Below are positions 43,924-55,266 of a stretch of DNA of 64,000 nt, one piece after another. The stretch is from contig JAEILZ010000006.1 in the NCBI GenBank assembly GCA_018873225.1, positions 1,674,001-1,738,000 on the forward strand, written 5' to 3'. The DNA is from [Phialemoniopsis] sp. UDSM-2020 (taxonomy: Eukaryota > Ascomycota > Sordariomycetes > Thyridiales > Thyridiaceae). The position numbers and the translations under genes were made by a program. The notes under the pieces are model-generated. The model saw only the letters and a list, made by a program, of their open reading frames with translations. It was not told where the DNA came from and made no database searches. Each line of letters begins with the position of its first letter. Within the stretch, counting starts at the first letter, position 1.

Positions 43924-46126
43924 ATGGGTTTAGGCAACATTTTCAGTCGTCCTCATTCGGACCACTTCACTCTCGGCGGCAAGGAGTTCCCAAAGGTAAA
44001 TTGTCTTTCCTCGAGGACTTCCACAAGTGTTGTGTAAGGGTTCTGACTCGGGGTTTTGCCAGGTGACTTGGTGGAAGCGCCGCAACCTCCGCACTCTCTA
44101 CATCCTCCTAACGATCCCGCTTATCGGATCATGGGCCGAAGGTTATGATGGCAGCATGATGAATGCTCTGCAAACCAGCTCGGAATGGCAAGACTTCTTT
44201 GGTCGTCCCCGTGGCTCCTTACTGGCGTTCTACAACCTCTCTTTTGGAATCGGCGCCCTCATTGCGGTGTTCCCCTTCCCATTCGGTGCCTACTTTGCAG
44301 ACAACATCGGTCGTCGATGGGGAATCGTGTGCGGAAACATCGTGACAATCATTGGAGCCGTGCTTCAAAGTGCTGCGCAGAATTGTGAGCGGCTTCAGAC
44401 TTCGATGTCTCTCCTTTGAGTTTTTGACACAACGAGTGCTGATTCCCATGTGTACAGTCCCCATGTTTGTTATCTCGCGTATTCTGTTGGGCATGGGAGG
44501 TATGTTCTTGTCTACGCTGCCTTTCTTCACTCAGCATCTGTTGCTAACTGCGTCCAAGTCACCATCTCTCAAGGGAACTGCCCATTATTGATTACAGAGT
44601 TGACACATACTCAACATCGTGCGCATATGACTGCCATGTACAACTCGAATTGGTACACTTCAAGAACCGATATATCTGCAGAGGATTGATCGAGCTGACA
44701 GCCCTATCACAGGTACTTTGGAAGCATCATTGCTGCCTGGGTGACCTTTGGAACCATGTTTGTCTTTACTAGCTTGATGCTCTTTGAATTGGGACTAATA
44801 ATAGCGGTGGCAGAAATATCAATTCGTCGTGGGCCTGGAGAATTCCTTCCTTGTTGCAAGGAGCAGCCGCAATCATCCAGATCAGCCTAATCTGGCTGGT
44901 GCCCGAGGTAGGTGCCGGTCGTCTTAGTACTACGAGGTCGTACTGACCCGTGTTTTTCCCAGTCGCCTCGTTATCTCATCAACAAGGATCGCCACGAAGA
45001 GGCTCTCAAGATCCTCAAGTATTACCACGGCGAAGATGTCATGACCGACTTTGTGGCCGCTGAATATCTCGAGATCAAGGAGACTTTGGCCCTCGAGAAG
45101 GAATACGGCGGTCGTGGCTGGGGCGAGCTGTTCCGTACGCCGGGTAACCGGAAGCGAGCACTCATCTGCTACCTCCAAGGCTTCTTCTCGCAGTGGTGTG
45201 GTAACGGCCTCATCAGCTACTACCTCGTCCCCGTTCTCGAGACCATCGGCATCACCAACAACAACGAACAGGCTGGACTTAATGGTGGTCTCCAGATCTG
45301 GAACTACATTGTTGCATTGTGGGCTGCTTTCAACATCGACCGTCTTGGTCGCCGCCCTATGGCAGTTGGTAGCACCGGTGCGATGATCCTTATCTTCACA
45401 CTCTGGACCGTCTTTTCGGCCCGATACGAAGCTACCCAGGACCCAGGCATGGCCAAGGGTGTTCTGGTTATGATCTTCCTCTTCTATACGGCGTTCAATT
45501 GCGGATGGTGAGTTCCCCTCTGACACACTGATGTAATCCAATGCTAACCGAGTTCTTGATAGGCAAGGTTTGGTCATCGCATATCCTGTCGAGATTCTAC
45601 CTTACGAGCTTCGTGCCAAGGGTCTGCAACTCACCTTTTTTGGTGTATCAACTAACGGTAAGGATTCGCAAGATCCATGTCTCGGACTTGACAGCTCGGA
45701 CTTACTGACCACTGCAACAGTGCTCAATCAATACGTGAACCCGGTCGGCATCCAGAACATTGGCTGGAGGTTCTATATCGTAGGTTTCCATGATACTAAC
45801 AGCGAGTACTGTGACTGACCTTATCTTCTTTAGTTCTACTGTGTCTTCCTTTGCGTCATTTTCACCGTTGTGTATTTCCTCTGGGTCGAAACAAAGGTGA
45901 ACAGCTCTATTTATCGCCTTCAAGCACAGTTCTGTACTAATAACGTGAGTAGGGCGTGCCATTGGAGGAAATTGCCAAGCTGTTCGACAAGGAGGATGCC
46001 AGGGTGGGCGGCGGCGCTGCGAACGACCATGCGAAGGAAAATCTGCGTGATATGAAGGAAAGGGGCGTGACTGGTAATGCCGAGATGAACGTCGAGTACG
46101 CCGAGCAAGGCCCTCAAAGAGTCTGA
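43924..46126 (+). CDS. MFS sugar transporter (lactose/hexose permease type)
   Basis: Eleven exons (43924-43995, 44063-44384, 44458-44499, 44559-44652, 44713-44757, 44814-44907, 44963-45507, 45563-45657, 45721-45779, 45834-45896, 45953-46126) join in phase to 534 aa, normal for a 12-span sugar porter. Family motifs are Gly-Arg-Arg-Trp-Gly after span 2, Pro-Glu-Ser-Pro-Arg-Tyr-Leu before the central loop, Gly-Arg-Arg-Pro after span 8, and Val-Glu-Thr-Lys-Gly-Val-Pro-Leu-Glu-Glu at the C-terminal end. The mid-gene Leu-Thr-His-Thr-Gln-His-Arg-Ala matches the Glu-x6-Arg region. It moves a sugar or oligosaccharide across the plasma membrane with protons. Its divergent neighbour makes manno-oligosaccharides or mannose-containing oligomers likely substrates, which is inference. 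Confidence 0.92.
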
Positions 46127-46471
46127 CGGGCTTCTGTACTTGACGTCAAGGGCGTGAACTTTGAACGTAGTAGCTGCCACTTCCCTGGCCCTGAAGTCCA
46201 CATTTGGCTGAGTCTAGATTCTTGCACAAATTTAGCCTTATTGACTATCATGTTAGCAGTAGGAAAGAACGTAGACCAAGCTGATCTCCTGAATTGATCA
46301 CATTCAACATTTGATGCGTACCAGCCTCCTCTCGCCTCTCCGTTGTCACAAACATAAAATGGCATGATTCGCCACCGGCAATGAGGGCGCTAATATTCCT
46401 AGTCATGTCTCCTCTGCAACCCTGTCCGGGAGTCAAGGGTGAAGACGGGGGCGTGATCCTAACCCCACTCC

Positions 46472-46486
46472 CTAAAACCGATTTAG
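46472..46486. promoter_or_regulatory. Palindrome CTAAA-N5-TTTAG upstream of the regulator gene
   Basis: A perfect 5-bp inverted repeat with a 5-bp spacer that contains CCG, about 90 bp upstream of the ATG at 46576. Zinc-cluster factors often bind such paired half-sites, so autoregulation is possible. The match could be chance. Confidence 0.3.
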
Positions 46487-46575
46487 TTAAAGTGCGCGCC
46501 CCGGAACACATCTCTGTTTTCCCCGCCCTCTTGTCTTCACCGTCAGTACTGCATCGAAGCTAAAGCTGGTCCCAG

Positions 46576-48788
46576 ATGACAAGATCAACAGCTGGCTGGT
46601 GAGTCAGGCCCAGTATTTGGTGGATTCAATTCTATCCTGAAAATAAGCTCTTCACGCTGACCATCACCAAGTGCGACATGTCGTCGCAGGAAGCTAAAGT
46701 GCGATCAGAAGAAGCCACAGTGTGGCCAGTGCCTCAAGGCTTCGAGGGTTTGCGAGCCTCGAGAACTCACTTTTCGCCATCACCAGAATCCCTCGCTGAA
46801 CCAGCAGGAGAGTGATTCTCTGAGCAAGTACTACTCAAACAAACCAAGCTTTGACGAGTCAAGCACCTGGGTTTCGGTGCCTTCAACAGGTTCGTATCAG
46901 TAATGAAAACAGCCTGGCGTATGTGACAGGACTCCTGACTTCCAAATAGTGTCCTTTGTATCTGTTGGTGCACAGACCCGGGGCGACACAGAGTCGCTCG
47001 TTGAGGGACTCTCAGCTGATGGTTCTGGCTCGACCAACCACAATGGTCTTGATAGGGACTATGGAAGTAATCCCAGTAGTTCTGCCCGGATTGAGGACAC
47101 TCTTGACGAACAACCACCCAACTCCATCGACTTTATGCTGAATCCCATATCCGGAGGGGTGCCTCAACTCGACTCTATCACTAACATGACAGGTTTAGGA
47201 TCGGTAGACGGGTCCTTCGAACACATGCCATCAAATCCGTTACGAGAACTCCAGAGGTTTCAGCCAGTTGAGACAGATCCAGAGATTGCATTTCTCCTCA
47301 GACACTATACAGAGGAACCGGGTAAATGGTATAGTCCTTGCAATGCCAGGCCTGACCCGTGGTTGCGCTTTCTAATTGTTCTATAGGCTGGATCTCTATT
47401 TCCTAGATGCATATTTCGAACACGATGTCCCTTTGAAAGCCCTAACGCATCCGTTGCTGAAATATGCCGCTTGTGCGTATGCAGCGAAGCACCTCGACAG
47501 GACGAAGAACCGGACGGACATGCCAAATTTCGCTAAGAAACATCCGCCAGTAGCTAGTACCATTGCATGGCCTGGGTTCTCCAGTACAGACTGGGCGTGG
47601 TATGGAGCAAAGTACTACGCAGATGCGATCAAGCTTCTGAGGGAGACACTGAAAGAACACGACCATCAAACTAGCACCCAGAGTCCCGAGACTCTATCCG
47701 ACATCAGCAGTCCACAAGCCATGCACTCGCCCGGTGTGTATGCCAGAGTCAGCGACGAAACTCTCGCAGCAATGGCGATCCTGTGCAACTTTGAGTTCAT
47801 GAGTGCGTCCGATGTCGAGTGGACACGCCATCTGAATGGAACCCTACTGGTATCAGACCTGCGGCAGACGGGCTTGGATTTTCTCATGAGCTCTTCTCCG
47901 TCCAAGGCTCGCAAAGCCATCTTTTGGAACCTATTCCGGCAAGACGTCTACGCCGCATGTATGTTTTCCCCATCATACAGACCTACATCACTGAAATTGA
48001 CATGCCCCATAGACATTCTTGAAGGAAGGACCAGAATGAATATTGACGACATCCGTATGTGGACGGCAGCTGGCCTAGATTTAGACAGTCAAGGCTTGGT
48101 TCTGCCGTCGAATGGCATGAGGGAAGGTGCGATGAAGGATGACATGATATCCAATGCTCTCATATGGATCTTGTCGAAGGTCTTCAACTACATCGCAGAC
48201 GTGAAGGACTACGAGCCACATCAGGGCCAGGATGGAGACATGTCACTAGGCATAAAGGAGAAGTGGAAAAGGCTTGGCCACGAGCTAGATGTCTGGTTCG
48301 ACGGACTTCCAGCATCATTTACGCCCTGTGCTAGGATTGAGCGCAGCCAGAGTCTTCCTGCCACCGATTCGAGTTCTCCGAGACCAGCGACGATCCCGGA
48401 TATCTGGTATACCAGTGACATGTGCGCCTCAACGATACAGACGTATCACTTGGCGCGCATACTACTCTTGATACACGGACCGCACTCTAGCAGCGTACAG
48501 GGTGTCCGCACAGGAGCGGTCCTGGACTTCCTAGACACGTATCGCAGCATCGAGGCGGAGCTGCGCTACCGAGCCCGCGAGATCTTTGGCATTGCGCTCT
48601 CGTCTCGCACCGCTTCCATCACGCTCCACCAGACGCAGACTATCTACGTTGCGGCGCAGTACTTGGCAAGCGAGGATGAACAACGGATGGCCATCGACAT
48701 GCTTCGTAGGGTCAATTCCGATCTGGGCTGGGAGACGGAATATCGTGTGCAAAAGCTGTTTGAGCAATGGGTGTGGACCGATGCCTGA
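46576..48788 (+). CDS. Zn(II)2Cys6 transcription factor (655 aa)
   Basis: Five exons (46576-46598, 46672-46889, 46950-47328, 47387-47958, 48013-48788). Intron 1 splits the first Cys codon. The zinc cluster is Cys-x2-Cys-x6-Cys-x6-Cys-x2-Cys-x6-Cys at residues 8-35, with the usual Arg/Lys-rich stretch after the second Cys. Residues about 190-640 resemble the fungal-specific factor domain: Leu-Asp-Leu-Tyr-Phe-Leu-Asp-Ala-Tyr-Phe, Val-Pro-Leu-Lys-Ala-Leu, and Phe-Trp-Asn-Leu-Phe-Arg-Gln-Asp-Val-Tyr. The last intron (54 nt) is in frame and stop-free, so retention would add 18 residues. It lies tandem to the transporter and is the likely regulator of the beta-mannosidase and transporter pair. The inducer is unknown. 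Confidence 0.9.
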
Positions 48789-49180
48789 TGCAGCCCCAGG
48801 TTCCCGAGCATAAGCAAAGCGGAATTATCATTGAGCGGTCAGGGACGAGGCACAACGCTGGGACACACTACTACTAACCCACTGATTTCAAGCACCGTCA
48901 CGACAGAATGATACAAAGTGGAACAGACCAACAGTATATTAAGATTTCTTTCTAGGCTTTGAAGGGGCGATGTCGCCCTAGTTGGGCGGAAAGAAGATAA
49001 GAAAAAGATGGGACAGGAGAAACCGTGGGTGTTGAGCCCTGGACGAAAACCTGAACTCCCACAAGTCTGGTAAAGAATGAAAAAGCTTAGGACAAGTATT
49101 AAAAGAAATGAAGGATCAATATTAAGAGTGACAAAGGGAAGAGTTTTTAGAGAAAGTCTTCTCGTGGAGCCACCTTGTTC
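48789..49180. other. Convergent 3' intergenic region
   Basis: 392 bp of A-rich, UTR-like sequence between the regulator and the repeat-protein gene. Confidence 0.5.
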
Positions 49181-51240
49181 CTACTCTTCAGCATCCAGGT
49201 TAGTAACGCATCGAGCGCCATCATTGGACACCGAAGTAGGTCCCTGAGTGACCAAGCGCGGCGTCTGGACGCCCGAAATGTCGATGGCCCAGATCTCGCC
49301 AGAATTGTTGTCCGAAGCATACAGGGTCCCGTTGTTCTGGCCGTACATGGCGCCGAAAGCGTAACTCGCGTCAGATGGGGCCGGCCATGTCTTGAGGGTT
49401 GTGAACTGATGTGTGTTCTCGCTCCAGCGCAGCAGGCCCCACGAGCCATTGTCGGCTATGCCGATACTGTACAGATAAGGCCCGGAGCCCGGCAGCGACA
49501 CCCAGTCGGCCCAACCACCATAGGGGGTTTGGCCGCCGGTGCCGGTGGAAACGATCTCGCCGTACGTTGCTGACCCGGGCCGGAGGTCATATTGGGTCCA
49601 ATCCCAATCGGTGAGGACCCAGTAATATCCATCTGCATCGATATCACCGATAACAGAATTTTCGACGTTTTGCTTGACCACCTCCGCTGTGCCGTCGGGC
49701 GAGATGCGAAGCAGGCTGCCCGACCTCGCATCGATGCCGTACATGTAGTTGTCGAGGATGTTGTAGCCCAGGGCGTTGATCGTGCCGTCGGGGACGATGT
49801 CCGGGTTGACGACCTTGGACTCGCCCGTGGCGATGTCGATACTGTAGAGCGTGGAGAATTGCACGAGGTAGCCGAACTTGTCGCACTCAAAGGTCGGGGC
49901 CGGCGGGGGAGGAGTCTCAATGATGACTGTGCCTGGAAACGTGCCCGTCGGCGGCACGCTGATGGTCGTAGGTACTGTGCCCGTGCCCGTGGACGTCAGA
50001 GTGGTCCAGACCTCAGGCGGAGGCGTCTCGATGATAACAGTACCGGGGTTGGTTCCAGATGGGGGTACGGTAATGGTCGTTGAGACAGTGCCCTCGCTTG
50101 TCAAGGTAGTCCAGGACTCTGGCGTCTCGATAACCACGGTGCCTGGCTCGGTGCCCGACGCAGGGATGGTAAAAGTGGTACCGACAGTTCCCACTGTTGT
50201 CAGTGTCGTGTAAGACTGAGGTGTTTCCACAACGACAGTCCCTGGCTGAGTGCCTGAGGCAGGGACTGTGTAAGTGGTTCCAACCGGACCAGGACTTGTC
50301 ACTGTGGTGTAAACCTCTGGAGTAACGACAACAACTGAGCCGGGTGTTGTGCCTGAAGGGGGAACGGTGAAAGTGGTTGGCGATGGACCAGGTGTAGTCA
50401 AAGTGGTGTACACGTCAGGAGTGACAACGATGACCGATCCAGGGTCAGTACCTGTAGGAGGAACTGTGAAAGTGGTAGGCGAGGGACCAGGCGTAGTCAA
50501 GGTGGTGTAAACGTCCGGCGTTACTACGATGACAGATCCAGGGTTGGTGCCTGTAGGAGGAACTGTGAAAGTGGTAGGCGAGGGACCAGGTGTGGTCAAA
50601 GTGGTGTAAACATCCGGTGTTACTACGATGACAGATCCAGGCGTAGTACCTTCAGGGGGGATGGTAAAGGTCGTGGGAGCAGTACCAGGGCTTGTAGTGG
50701 TGATATAAACATCAGGCGTGACCACAATGACAGAGCCTGGGCCTGGCCCATCAGGGGGGATAGTGTATGTGGTAGGGAGTTCTCCAGGCGTAGTCAGAGT
50801 GGTGTACGGGACGTCGGTATCCGAAGGCGAGGGGGTGACAATAATGACCGAGCCGGGGTTGGTGCCCTGGGGTGGTACCGTGTAGGTCGTTGGAGCGGGA
50901 CCGGGAGTCGTCAAAGTAGTGTACACCCCGTCATCAGGGGTATTGCCGTCATCACTAGGGGCTGGGCTAGTAGGAGACACAACGGGCCCGGGACCACCAC
51001 CGCCAACGGTGGAGGTGCTACCATGTGCCGTTCATTAACATAAGATCTCGCCAACCGTTGCAGAGTAATGACTTACCGCGTGTAGGTGGTTTCCGAGACG
51101 ATTCCCTGTCCTGGAACCGAGATTTTGACTGGCTGAAGCTCAACAATGCGTTGACCATCGGGGCACACCGGCTCCTCAGCGACTATCTGATGGATCAAGT
51201 CCATGATGGCCAGCTGGCCCAGAAAGTTGACAGGGTGCAT
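49181..51240 (-). CDS. Repeat-rich wall protein with Flo-like repeats and a DUF6923-like propeller
   Basis: Two exons (51240-51077, 51017-49181) encode 666 aa. The N-terminus is only weakly hydrophobic, so export is not certain. Residues about 85-415 hold ten tandem repeats of about 33 residues with the pattern Tyr-Thr-Thr-Leu-Thr-Thr-Pro-Gly, Thr-Thr-Phe-Thr-Val-Pro-Pro, Gly-Thr-x-Pro-Gly-Ser-Val-Ile-Val. They resemble flocculin/agglutinin repeats of fungal adhesins. Units 4 to 6 are almost identical. The C-terminal 240 residues look like the DUF6923 propeller-type domain: Leu-Tyr-Ser-Ile-Asp-Ile-Ala-Thr-Gly, Gly-Asp-Ile-Asp-Ala-Asp-Gly-Tyr-Tyr-Trp, Leu-Tyr-Ala-Ser-Asp-Asn-Asn-Ser-Gly. A cell-surface adhesion role is inferred. 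There is no GPI signal at the C-terminus. Confidence 0.83.
50391..50642 (-). repeat. Near-identical tandem coding repeats (about 99 bp units)
   Basis: Within the repeat protein, three successive units here differ at only a few positions, including synonymous ones, while the outer units are more diverged. This fits recent duplication or gene conversion, so the copy number may vary between isolates. Confidence 0.7.
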
Positions 51241-51377
51241 CTTAAGCAGAAGCAAAGGTGATCGGCGAAAAACGAAAAGGACGAAGATAGAAAAGAAACT
51301 CTGTAGGAAAGAACTTGAAGAGAATTGCTTGTTGATGCTATTCTCAAATCAACCTTGCTTGCCAGGAGCCATGCCCT
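51241..51377 (-). promoter_or_regulatory. 5' leader of the repeat protein gene
   Basis: The 137 bp between the ATG at 51240 and the TATA box at 51378-51385 form a short CT-rich leader on the minus strand. Confidence 0.45.
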
Positions 51378-51385
51378 CTTTTATA
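51378..51385 (-). promoter_or_regulatory. TATA box of the repeat protein gene
   Basis: TATAAAAG on the minus strand, about 138 bp upstream of the ATG. Confidence 0.6.
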
Positions 51386-53251
51386 CACATGTAACCATAT
51401 GGCCTTTGACGACGAGTGAGTTCCAAGATGTTCTGACTTGTGCAGACATAGAGCCCTTGAGCTCTGTATCCCCACACGACTCATCTTTCAAGTGCCGACA
51501 TTCCGTCCGAATTTGGAGAATGCGTAGCAGAGTCCAAAACGAGGTGGCTGGTCGAGTGCAAGAAGCGGTGGGATGCAAATAAGGTTCCAACAACACTGTA
51601 GCAATGGGCTGATGGCTCGATGGATTTGAGACAGATGAGAAACGTCTCACTCTCTTTAATCTTTTGACTTCGAACAATGAAGGCTGAGATAAGACAGTCG
51701 AACGGGTCTGGCATGGGGATGGTTGGCAACGAGGATGGGCCGTTAGGTTGAATATAGAACCAGTCAGGCATCGCCTGGGGGAGGTGGGTAATGTACCCGC
51801 TAGAGAAGGGGGTTCAGTCCTCCCAATTACTCGTATACGACCGAGTATGACAATGCACCAAGACTGACCAATACATTGAACAGCAGGTGGGTAAGTGGGC
51901 ATCAAAAAGGTTGACGAGTGATCATCAAGTGGTACATACTACCTAGGTAGCTAGTAGAACCTCTCCGTAACAATGTCTCCCCTTCCTTTCTATGGATCCA
52001 GGGTCATATCTAGCCACTCAACGAGGGACTTTCGATACTGTATGAGGTAAGTCAGGAGCACTTGAAATGATAGCGGAGCAATGTACCTTGTGCTTGACGG
52101 TCCTGCTAGGACTCGATGTTCTTTTGTCACCAGTTGGTCCATCTTGCTGGCGCCCACTTGGGTGGGTTTTGCCACTACCCAAATACGAGTTGGCCCGAGG
52201 TTTGTGCCAAGTAGAACCGTTACTCAGTGACAACAGGTACCTTGCTGGATTCGGCTTTGCACTCATGTCGATGTACGAGGACAGTATCGCAGAGGAATCG
52301 TAGATCCGATAGGAAATTGACCGCCGCAATGATGAACGACGCCCGCTCAAATGGGCCCGTTAAATCCTTCATGACATAATGCGTGCCTGACACGCGGTCT
52401 TGCGCATGATTCGAGTTGATTAATGCGCTGAGAAGGGAGATGGTCAATAAGAAGAAAATACCAGAGGTCGAAGAAAATACCAGAGGTCGAAGATAGCATC
52501 ATCCTCAACACCAAAAATGCCTTTGGAAGGATCGCCTAGACGCTTCAAAAGGACAATACTCCACCGGCGTTGACATATCCAAGTTGTCGGCGTGGGACCA
52601 GCCCACGAGTTGTCATATCGAGTAATTGAAAGTGAAGATCGACATCCCTGTTGGGCGCAGACCCAATCCAAAGCGGTATAGTTGAATATTGGGTGGGCAG
52701 GCTGAACCTTGGGAACTAACCCGATTAACGCTGGCTAGCAAGGCTGCGCTCCATAATACTTTGGATTCTCATACCATTCAAAGAACCGTTACATCCGCAC
52801 TTGCAGGACTTGGTAAGTCTTGGCATAGTTACTAATTGCACTTGCCGGAGGAGACTCCGGCAATTTCGTAAATAGATTCAATGCCAGTTCACATTGAGCA
52901 AACGTGCATGCCATCAGCCTTCCTTCGAAGTCTCAGGTCAGCCTTGTGGTGTTCATCCATTCATCCATCGGTCCGTGCTGTCTCAACCATCCTTCTCTCG
53001 GATGTTTCACAAGAGATTCATGTAGATTGAGTGTTGCGGAATCACTGCTGTTCTGCAACGTTATTCGGGTTCCGAGATTACCGGAGGATCCCTTTACTGA
53101 ACTGTCAGGATGAATGCATCGAAGACATCGAAGACATTCTGCTCAGTTTGAACTCTAAATGATACGATCTCAGCTTGAATGAGAAGTCGAATGAACTCTG
53201 ACTGAGTCGTAGAGAGCTCCTTCGTTGTTGACCGAGTGCGAGACTGGCAGT
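51386..53251. other. Divergent promoter region of the two wall-protein genes
   Basis: 1.9 kb without a recognised gene. It contains an exact 19-bp tandem duplication at 52451-52488. Long intergenic regions are common upstream of regulated fungal surface-protein genes. Confidence 0.5.
52451..52488. repeat. Exact 19-bp tandem duplication
   Basis: The unit GAAGAAAATACCAGAGGTC occurs twice back to back, and a third copy begins (GAAGA). It is a small local duplication. Confidence 0.85.
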
Positions 53252-53257
53252 TATAAA
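53252..53257 (+). promoter_or_regulatory. TATA box of the GPI-anchored protein gene
   Basis: TATAAA about 180 bp upstream of the ATG at 53432, followed by a CT-rich leader. Confidence 0.5.
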
Positions 53258-53431
53258 GGCGTCTGCTCGAGAGCATTCCGATAATGCTATACGAGAACCA
53301 TCAAACACTATAAGTCCTTAGCCCTCTCTCCCTCTCTCTGAGACGCAAAATTTCTCCAGCTTCTTGTACAAATCCTTCGTTATTTCGACCATCTCTGCAT
53401 CAATCACTCTCCATCAACTCAAGCAGACAAG

Positions 53432-53992
53432 ATGGGACTTTCCAGTCTGTTCTGCGGTGCGTTACTGCTCTCTGTTGGTCAAGCCGCAGTGCCAGGCCGT
53501 CTCTCTGACGCCGCAGCTGTCGAAGCAAGGGCTGCCGACGAGTGCGAGACCACCACGACACTGCCGCCAATGACAGTTACTGGCGGCAACGGCAACACTT
53601 TCACTCAGACCTACACCGTGACCTACAATGGACTAGGCCCTCAGGGGCTTGGGCGTGTGGCGTACCCTGTCACGCAGACATGCGACAAGCCCGTGTGCCG
53701 CCAACCGGCGGAGACGGCACCTCCCCCGGGCTTCACCTGCGCAGTCGTCGGATGCCAGTCCTGTGGAGCTGGTGGAGGCCCCGTCAGCCAGACTATCACC
53801 ATGCCTACCGAATCAGCCGCCGCTTACTCGTCAGCTGGGTACCAGGTCGCCCCCACCACTCCTGCTGTCGTCGAGTCGCCTGGGACTACATCGGGCCCTG
53901 CCGTCGTTGTCACGGCCGGTGCGCCTCTCCCTGCATTCAACAAAGCTTGCTCGGCCTTGGTCGCTGTGATAGCTGCTGCTCTCATGTTGTAA
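53432..53992 (+). CDS. Small GPI-anchored cell-wall protein (186 aa)
   Basis: A single exon. A signal peptide (Met-Gly-Leu-Ser-Ser-Leu-Phe-Cys-Gly-Ala-Leu-Leu-Leu) with cleavage near residue 19 is followed by a possible pro-site and a mature region. That region has six or more Cys residues (Cys-Asp-Lys-Pro-Val-Cys, Cys-Ala-Val-Val-Gly-Cys-Gln-Ser-Cys) and Thr/Ser/Pro-rich stretches suited to O-glycosylation. The last 20 residues are hydrophobic after a small-residue site, as in GPI attachment signals (Ala-Cys-Ser-Ala-Leu-Val-Ala-Val-Ile-Ala-Ala-Ala). It is probably a wall or surface mannoprotein. No enzymatic domain is seen. It is divergent from the Flo-like repeat protein. Confidence 0.82.
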   Translation: MGLSSLFCGALLLSVGQAAVPGRLSDAAAVEARAADECETTTTLPPMTVTGGNGNTFTQTYTVTYNGLGPQGLGRVAYPVTQTCDKPVCRQPAETAPPPGFTCAVVGCQSCGAGGGPVSQTITMPTESAAAYSSAGYQVAPTTPAVVESPGTTSGPAVVVTAGAPLPAFNKACSALVAVIAAALML

Positions 53993-55266
53993 CCGAGCCG
54001 TCTGGCCCTGTTCTTGGAGTGGGACCTGATGGGAATTCGGACTTACAGGAATACCTTTATCCTCTTCTATTCCTGCTTCTACTACTACTTCTTCTTTTCT
54101 TTCATTCCTTTATCTTCTTTTCTTCACCCCGACTCGGTTGCTGATAGCAAACATTTATTATTATTCTCCACGCTGTTGTTGGACTGGGTTTACCCCTGAC
54201 TTGGCAATTTTACATAATACTTTTTTACTTTGCACGAAATCTAGATGAGAACGAAGCTTCGACTTATCCTAGACTCTGCCACAATTTTATCGACATTTCT
54301 TACGCTAAATCATTCTGAAGGCTTGAACACTTTATGGGTTGCCAATAAGGCAACGTTGGAAAGTCCTGTCGCAATGTCTGTCTGTGCACGACGTGATTTG
54401 TCTCTTCAACTTGTTTTTGACTGTGTGCTGGAGAACCAAAAGTTGTGCGAGTCATGTGTGCTGGCCATGCTAGAGCACCCTATTTGGGGGATGCAGGTAC
54501 CCGAACAACATCAGCGAATCCTTTAGCCCTTCACGAGCAACTAATGGCTACCACTCTACCCATGTGAATTGCCACGTTGTGAATACACGGGCGTAAAGTT
54601 ATTAGCCAAGACCAAAGTAGAATTTTCATGATCCCGCGTCCACGTCAGTCAGTTGACGCCTCTTATTCTTGTTCGCTGGCATGGCATCAAAAAAAGTGGG
54701 TTGATGCCGATTCCGCCCGCGCGAACCCCACCTTCCCTGGCCCTTGGGAACGTCGCCGCCGCCGAGACAAAATATCAGGCCATCCCTTCTCCGGCCGAGG
54801 CAAATCGGCCTGACCCGTCCCAGCAGTCCACCATCCCATGATCTTTGAGGCGGTGCACTATACGACAGTATCGGGTCCTTTTTTTGTGCATCGACAACTT
54901 TTCATGTGGCGTGAGAGGGACTCTTGACGGTATCAGACGACGGATTGGTCTTTCCTTAAGATATATCAAAGGACCTGTCATCATCTCTTCGGCACTGAGT
55001 GACTCGTGCCGCCAAAGACGAATCACTGCCGCCAAACTTCATGATCAACACACTCACGGAACAAACATCTGCTATTACTCCACCACCGCCATAACATTCA
55101 ACCTCCATTGCAGCATACATTTCTCATCCACCCAAACCCCGGATTTTGATCCCCTGCTGCATCCCCGCAACCACTACCATCACCATCGGCATATCCTCCG
55201 CCTCCTTGCATCATCAACCACCCATCGCACACCATCAACCACATCCTTCACCCCATCCTCGCAAAC
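53993..55266. other. Intergenic region upstream of the TANGO2-like gene
   Basis: 1.3 kb with no recognised gene. The last 100 bp before 55267 are a CA/CT-rich leader. Confidence 0.5.

Noticed and set aside
50391..50642. Repeats as a satellite or mobile element
   Set aside because: The periodicity is an exact multiple of three and lies inside a coding frame, so it is a protein repeat.
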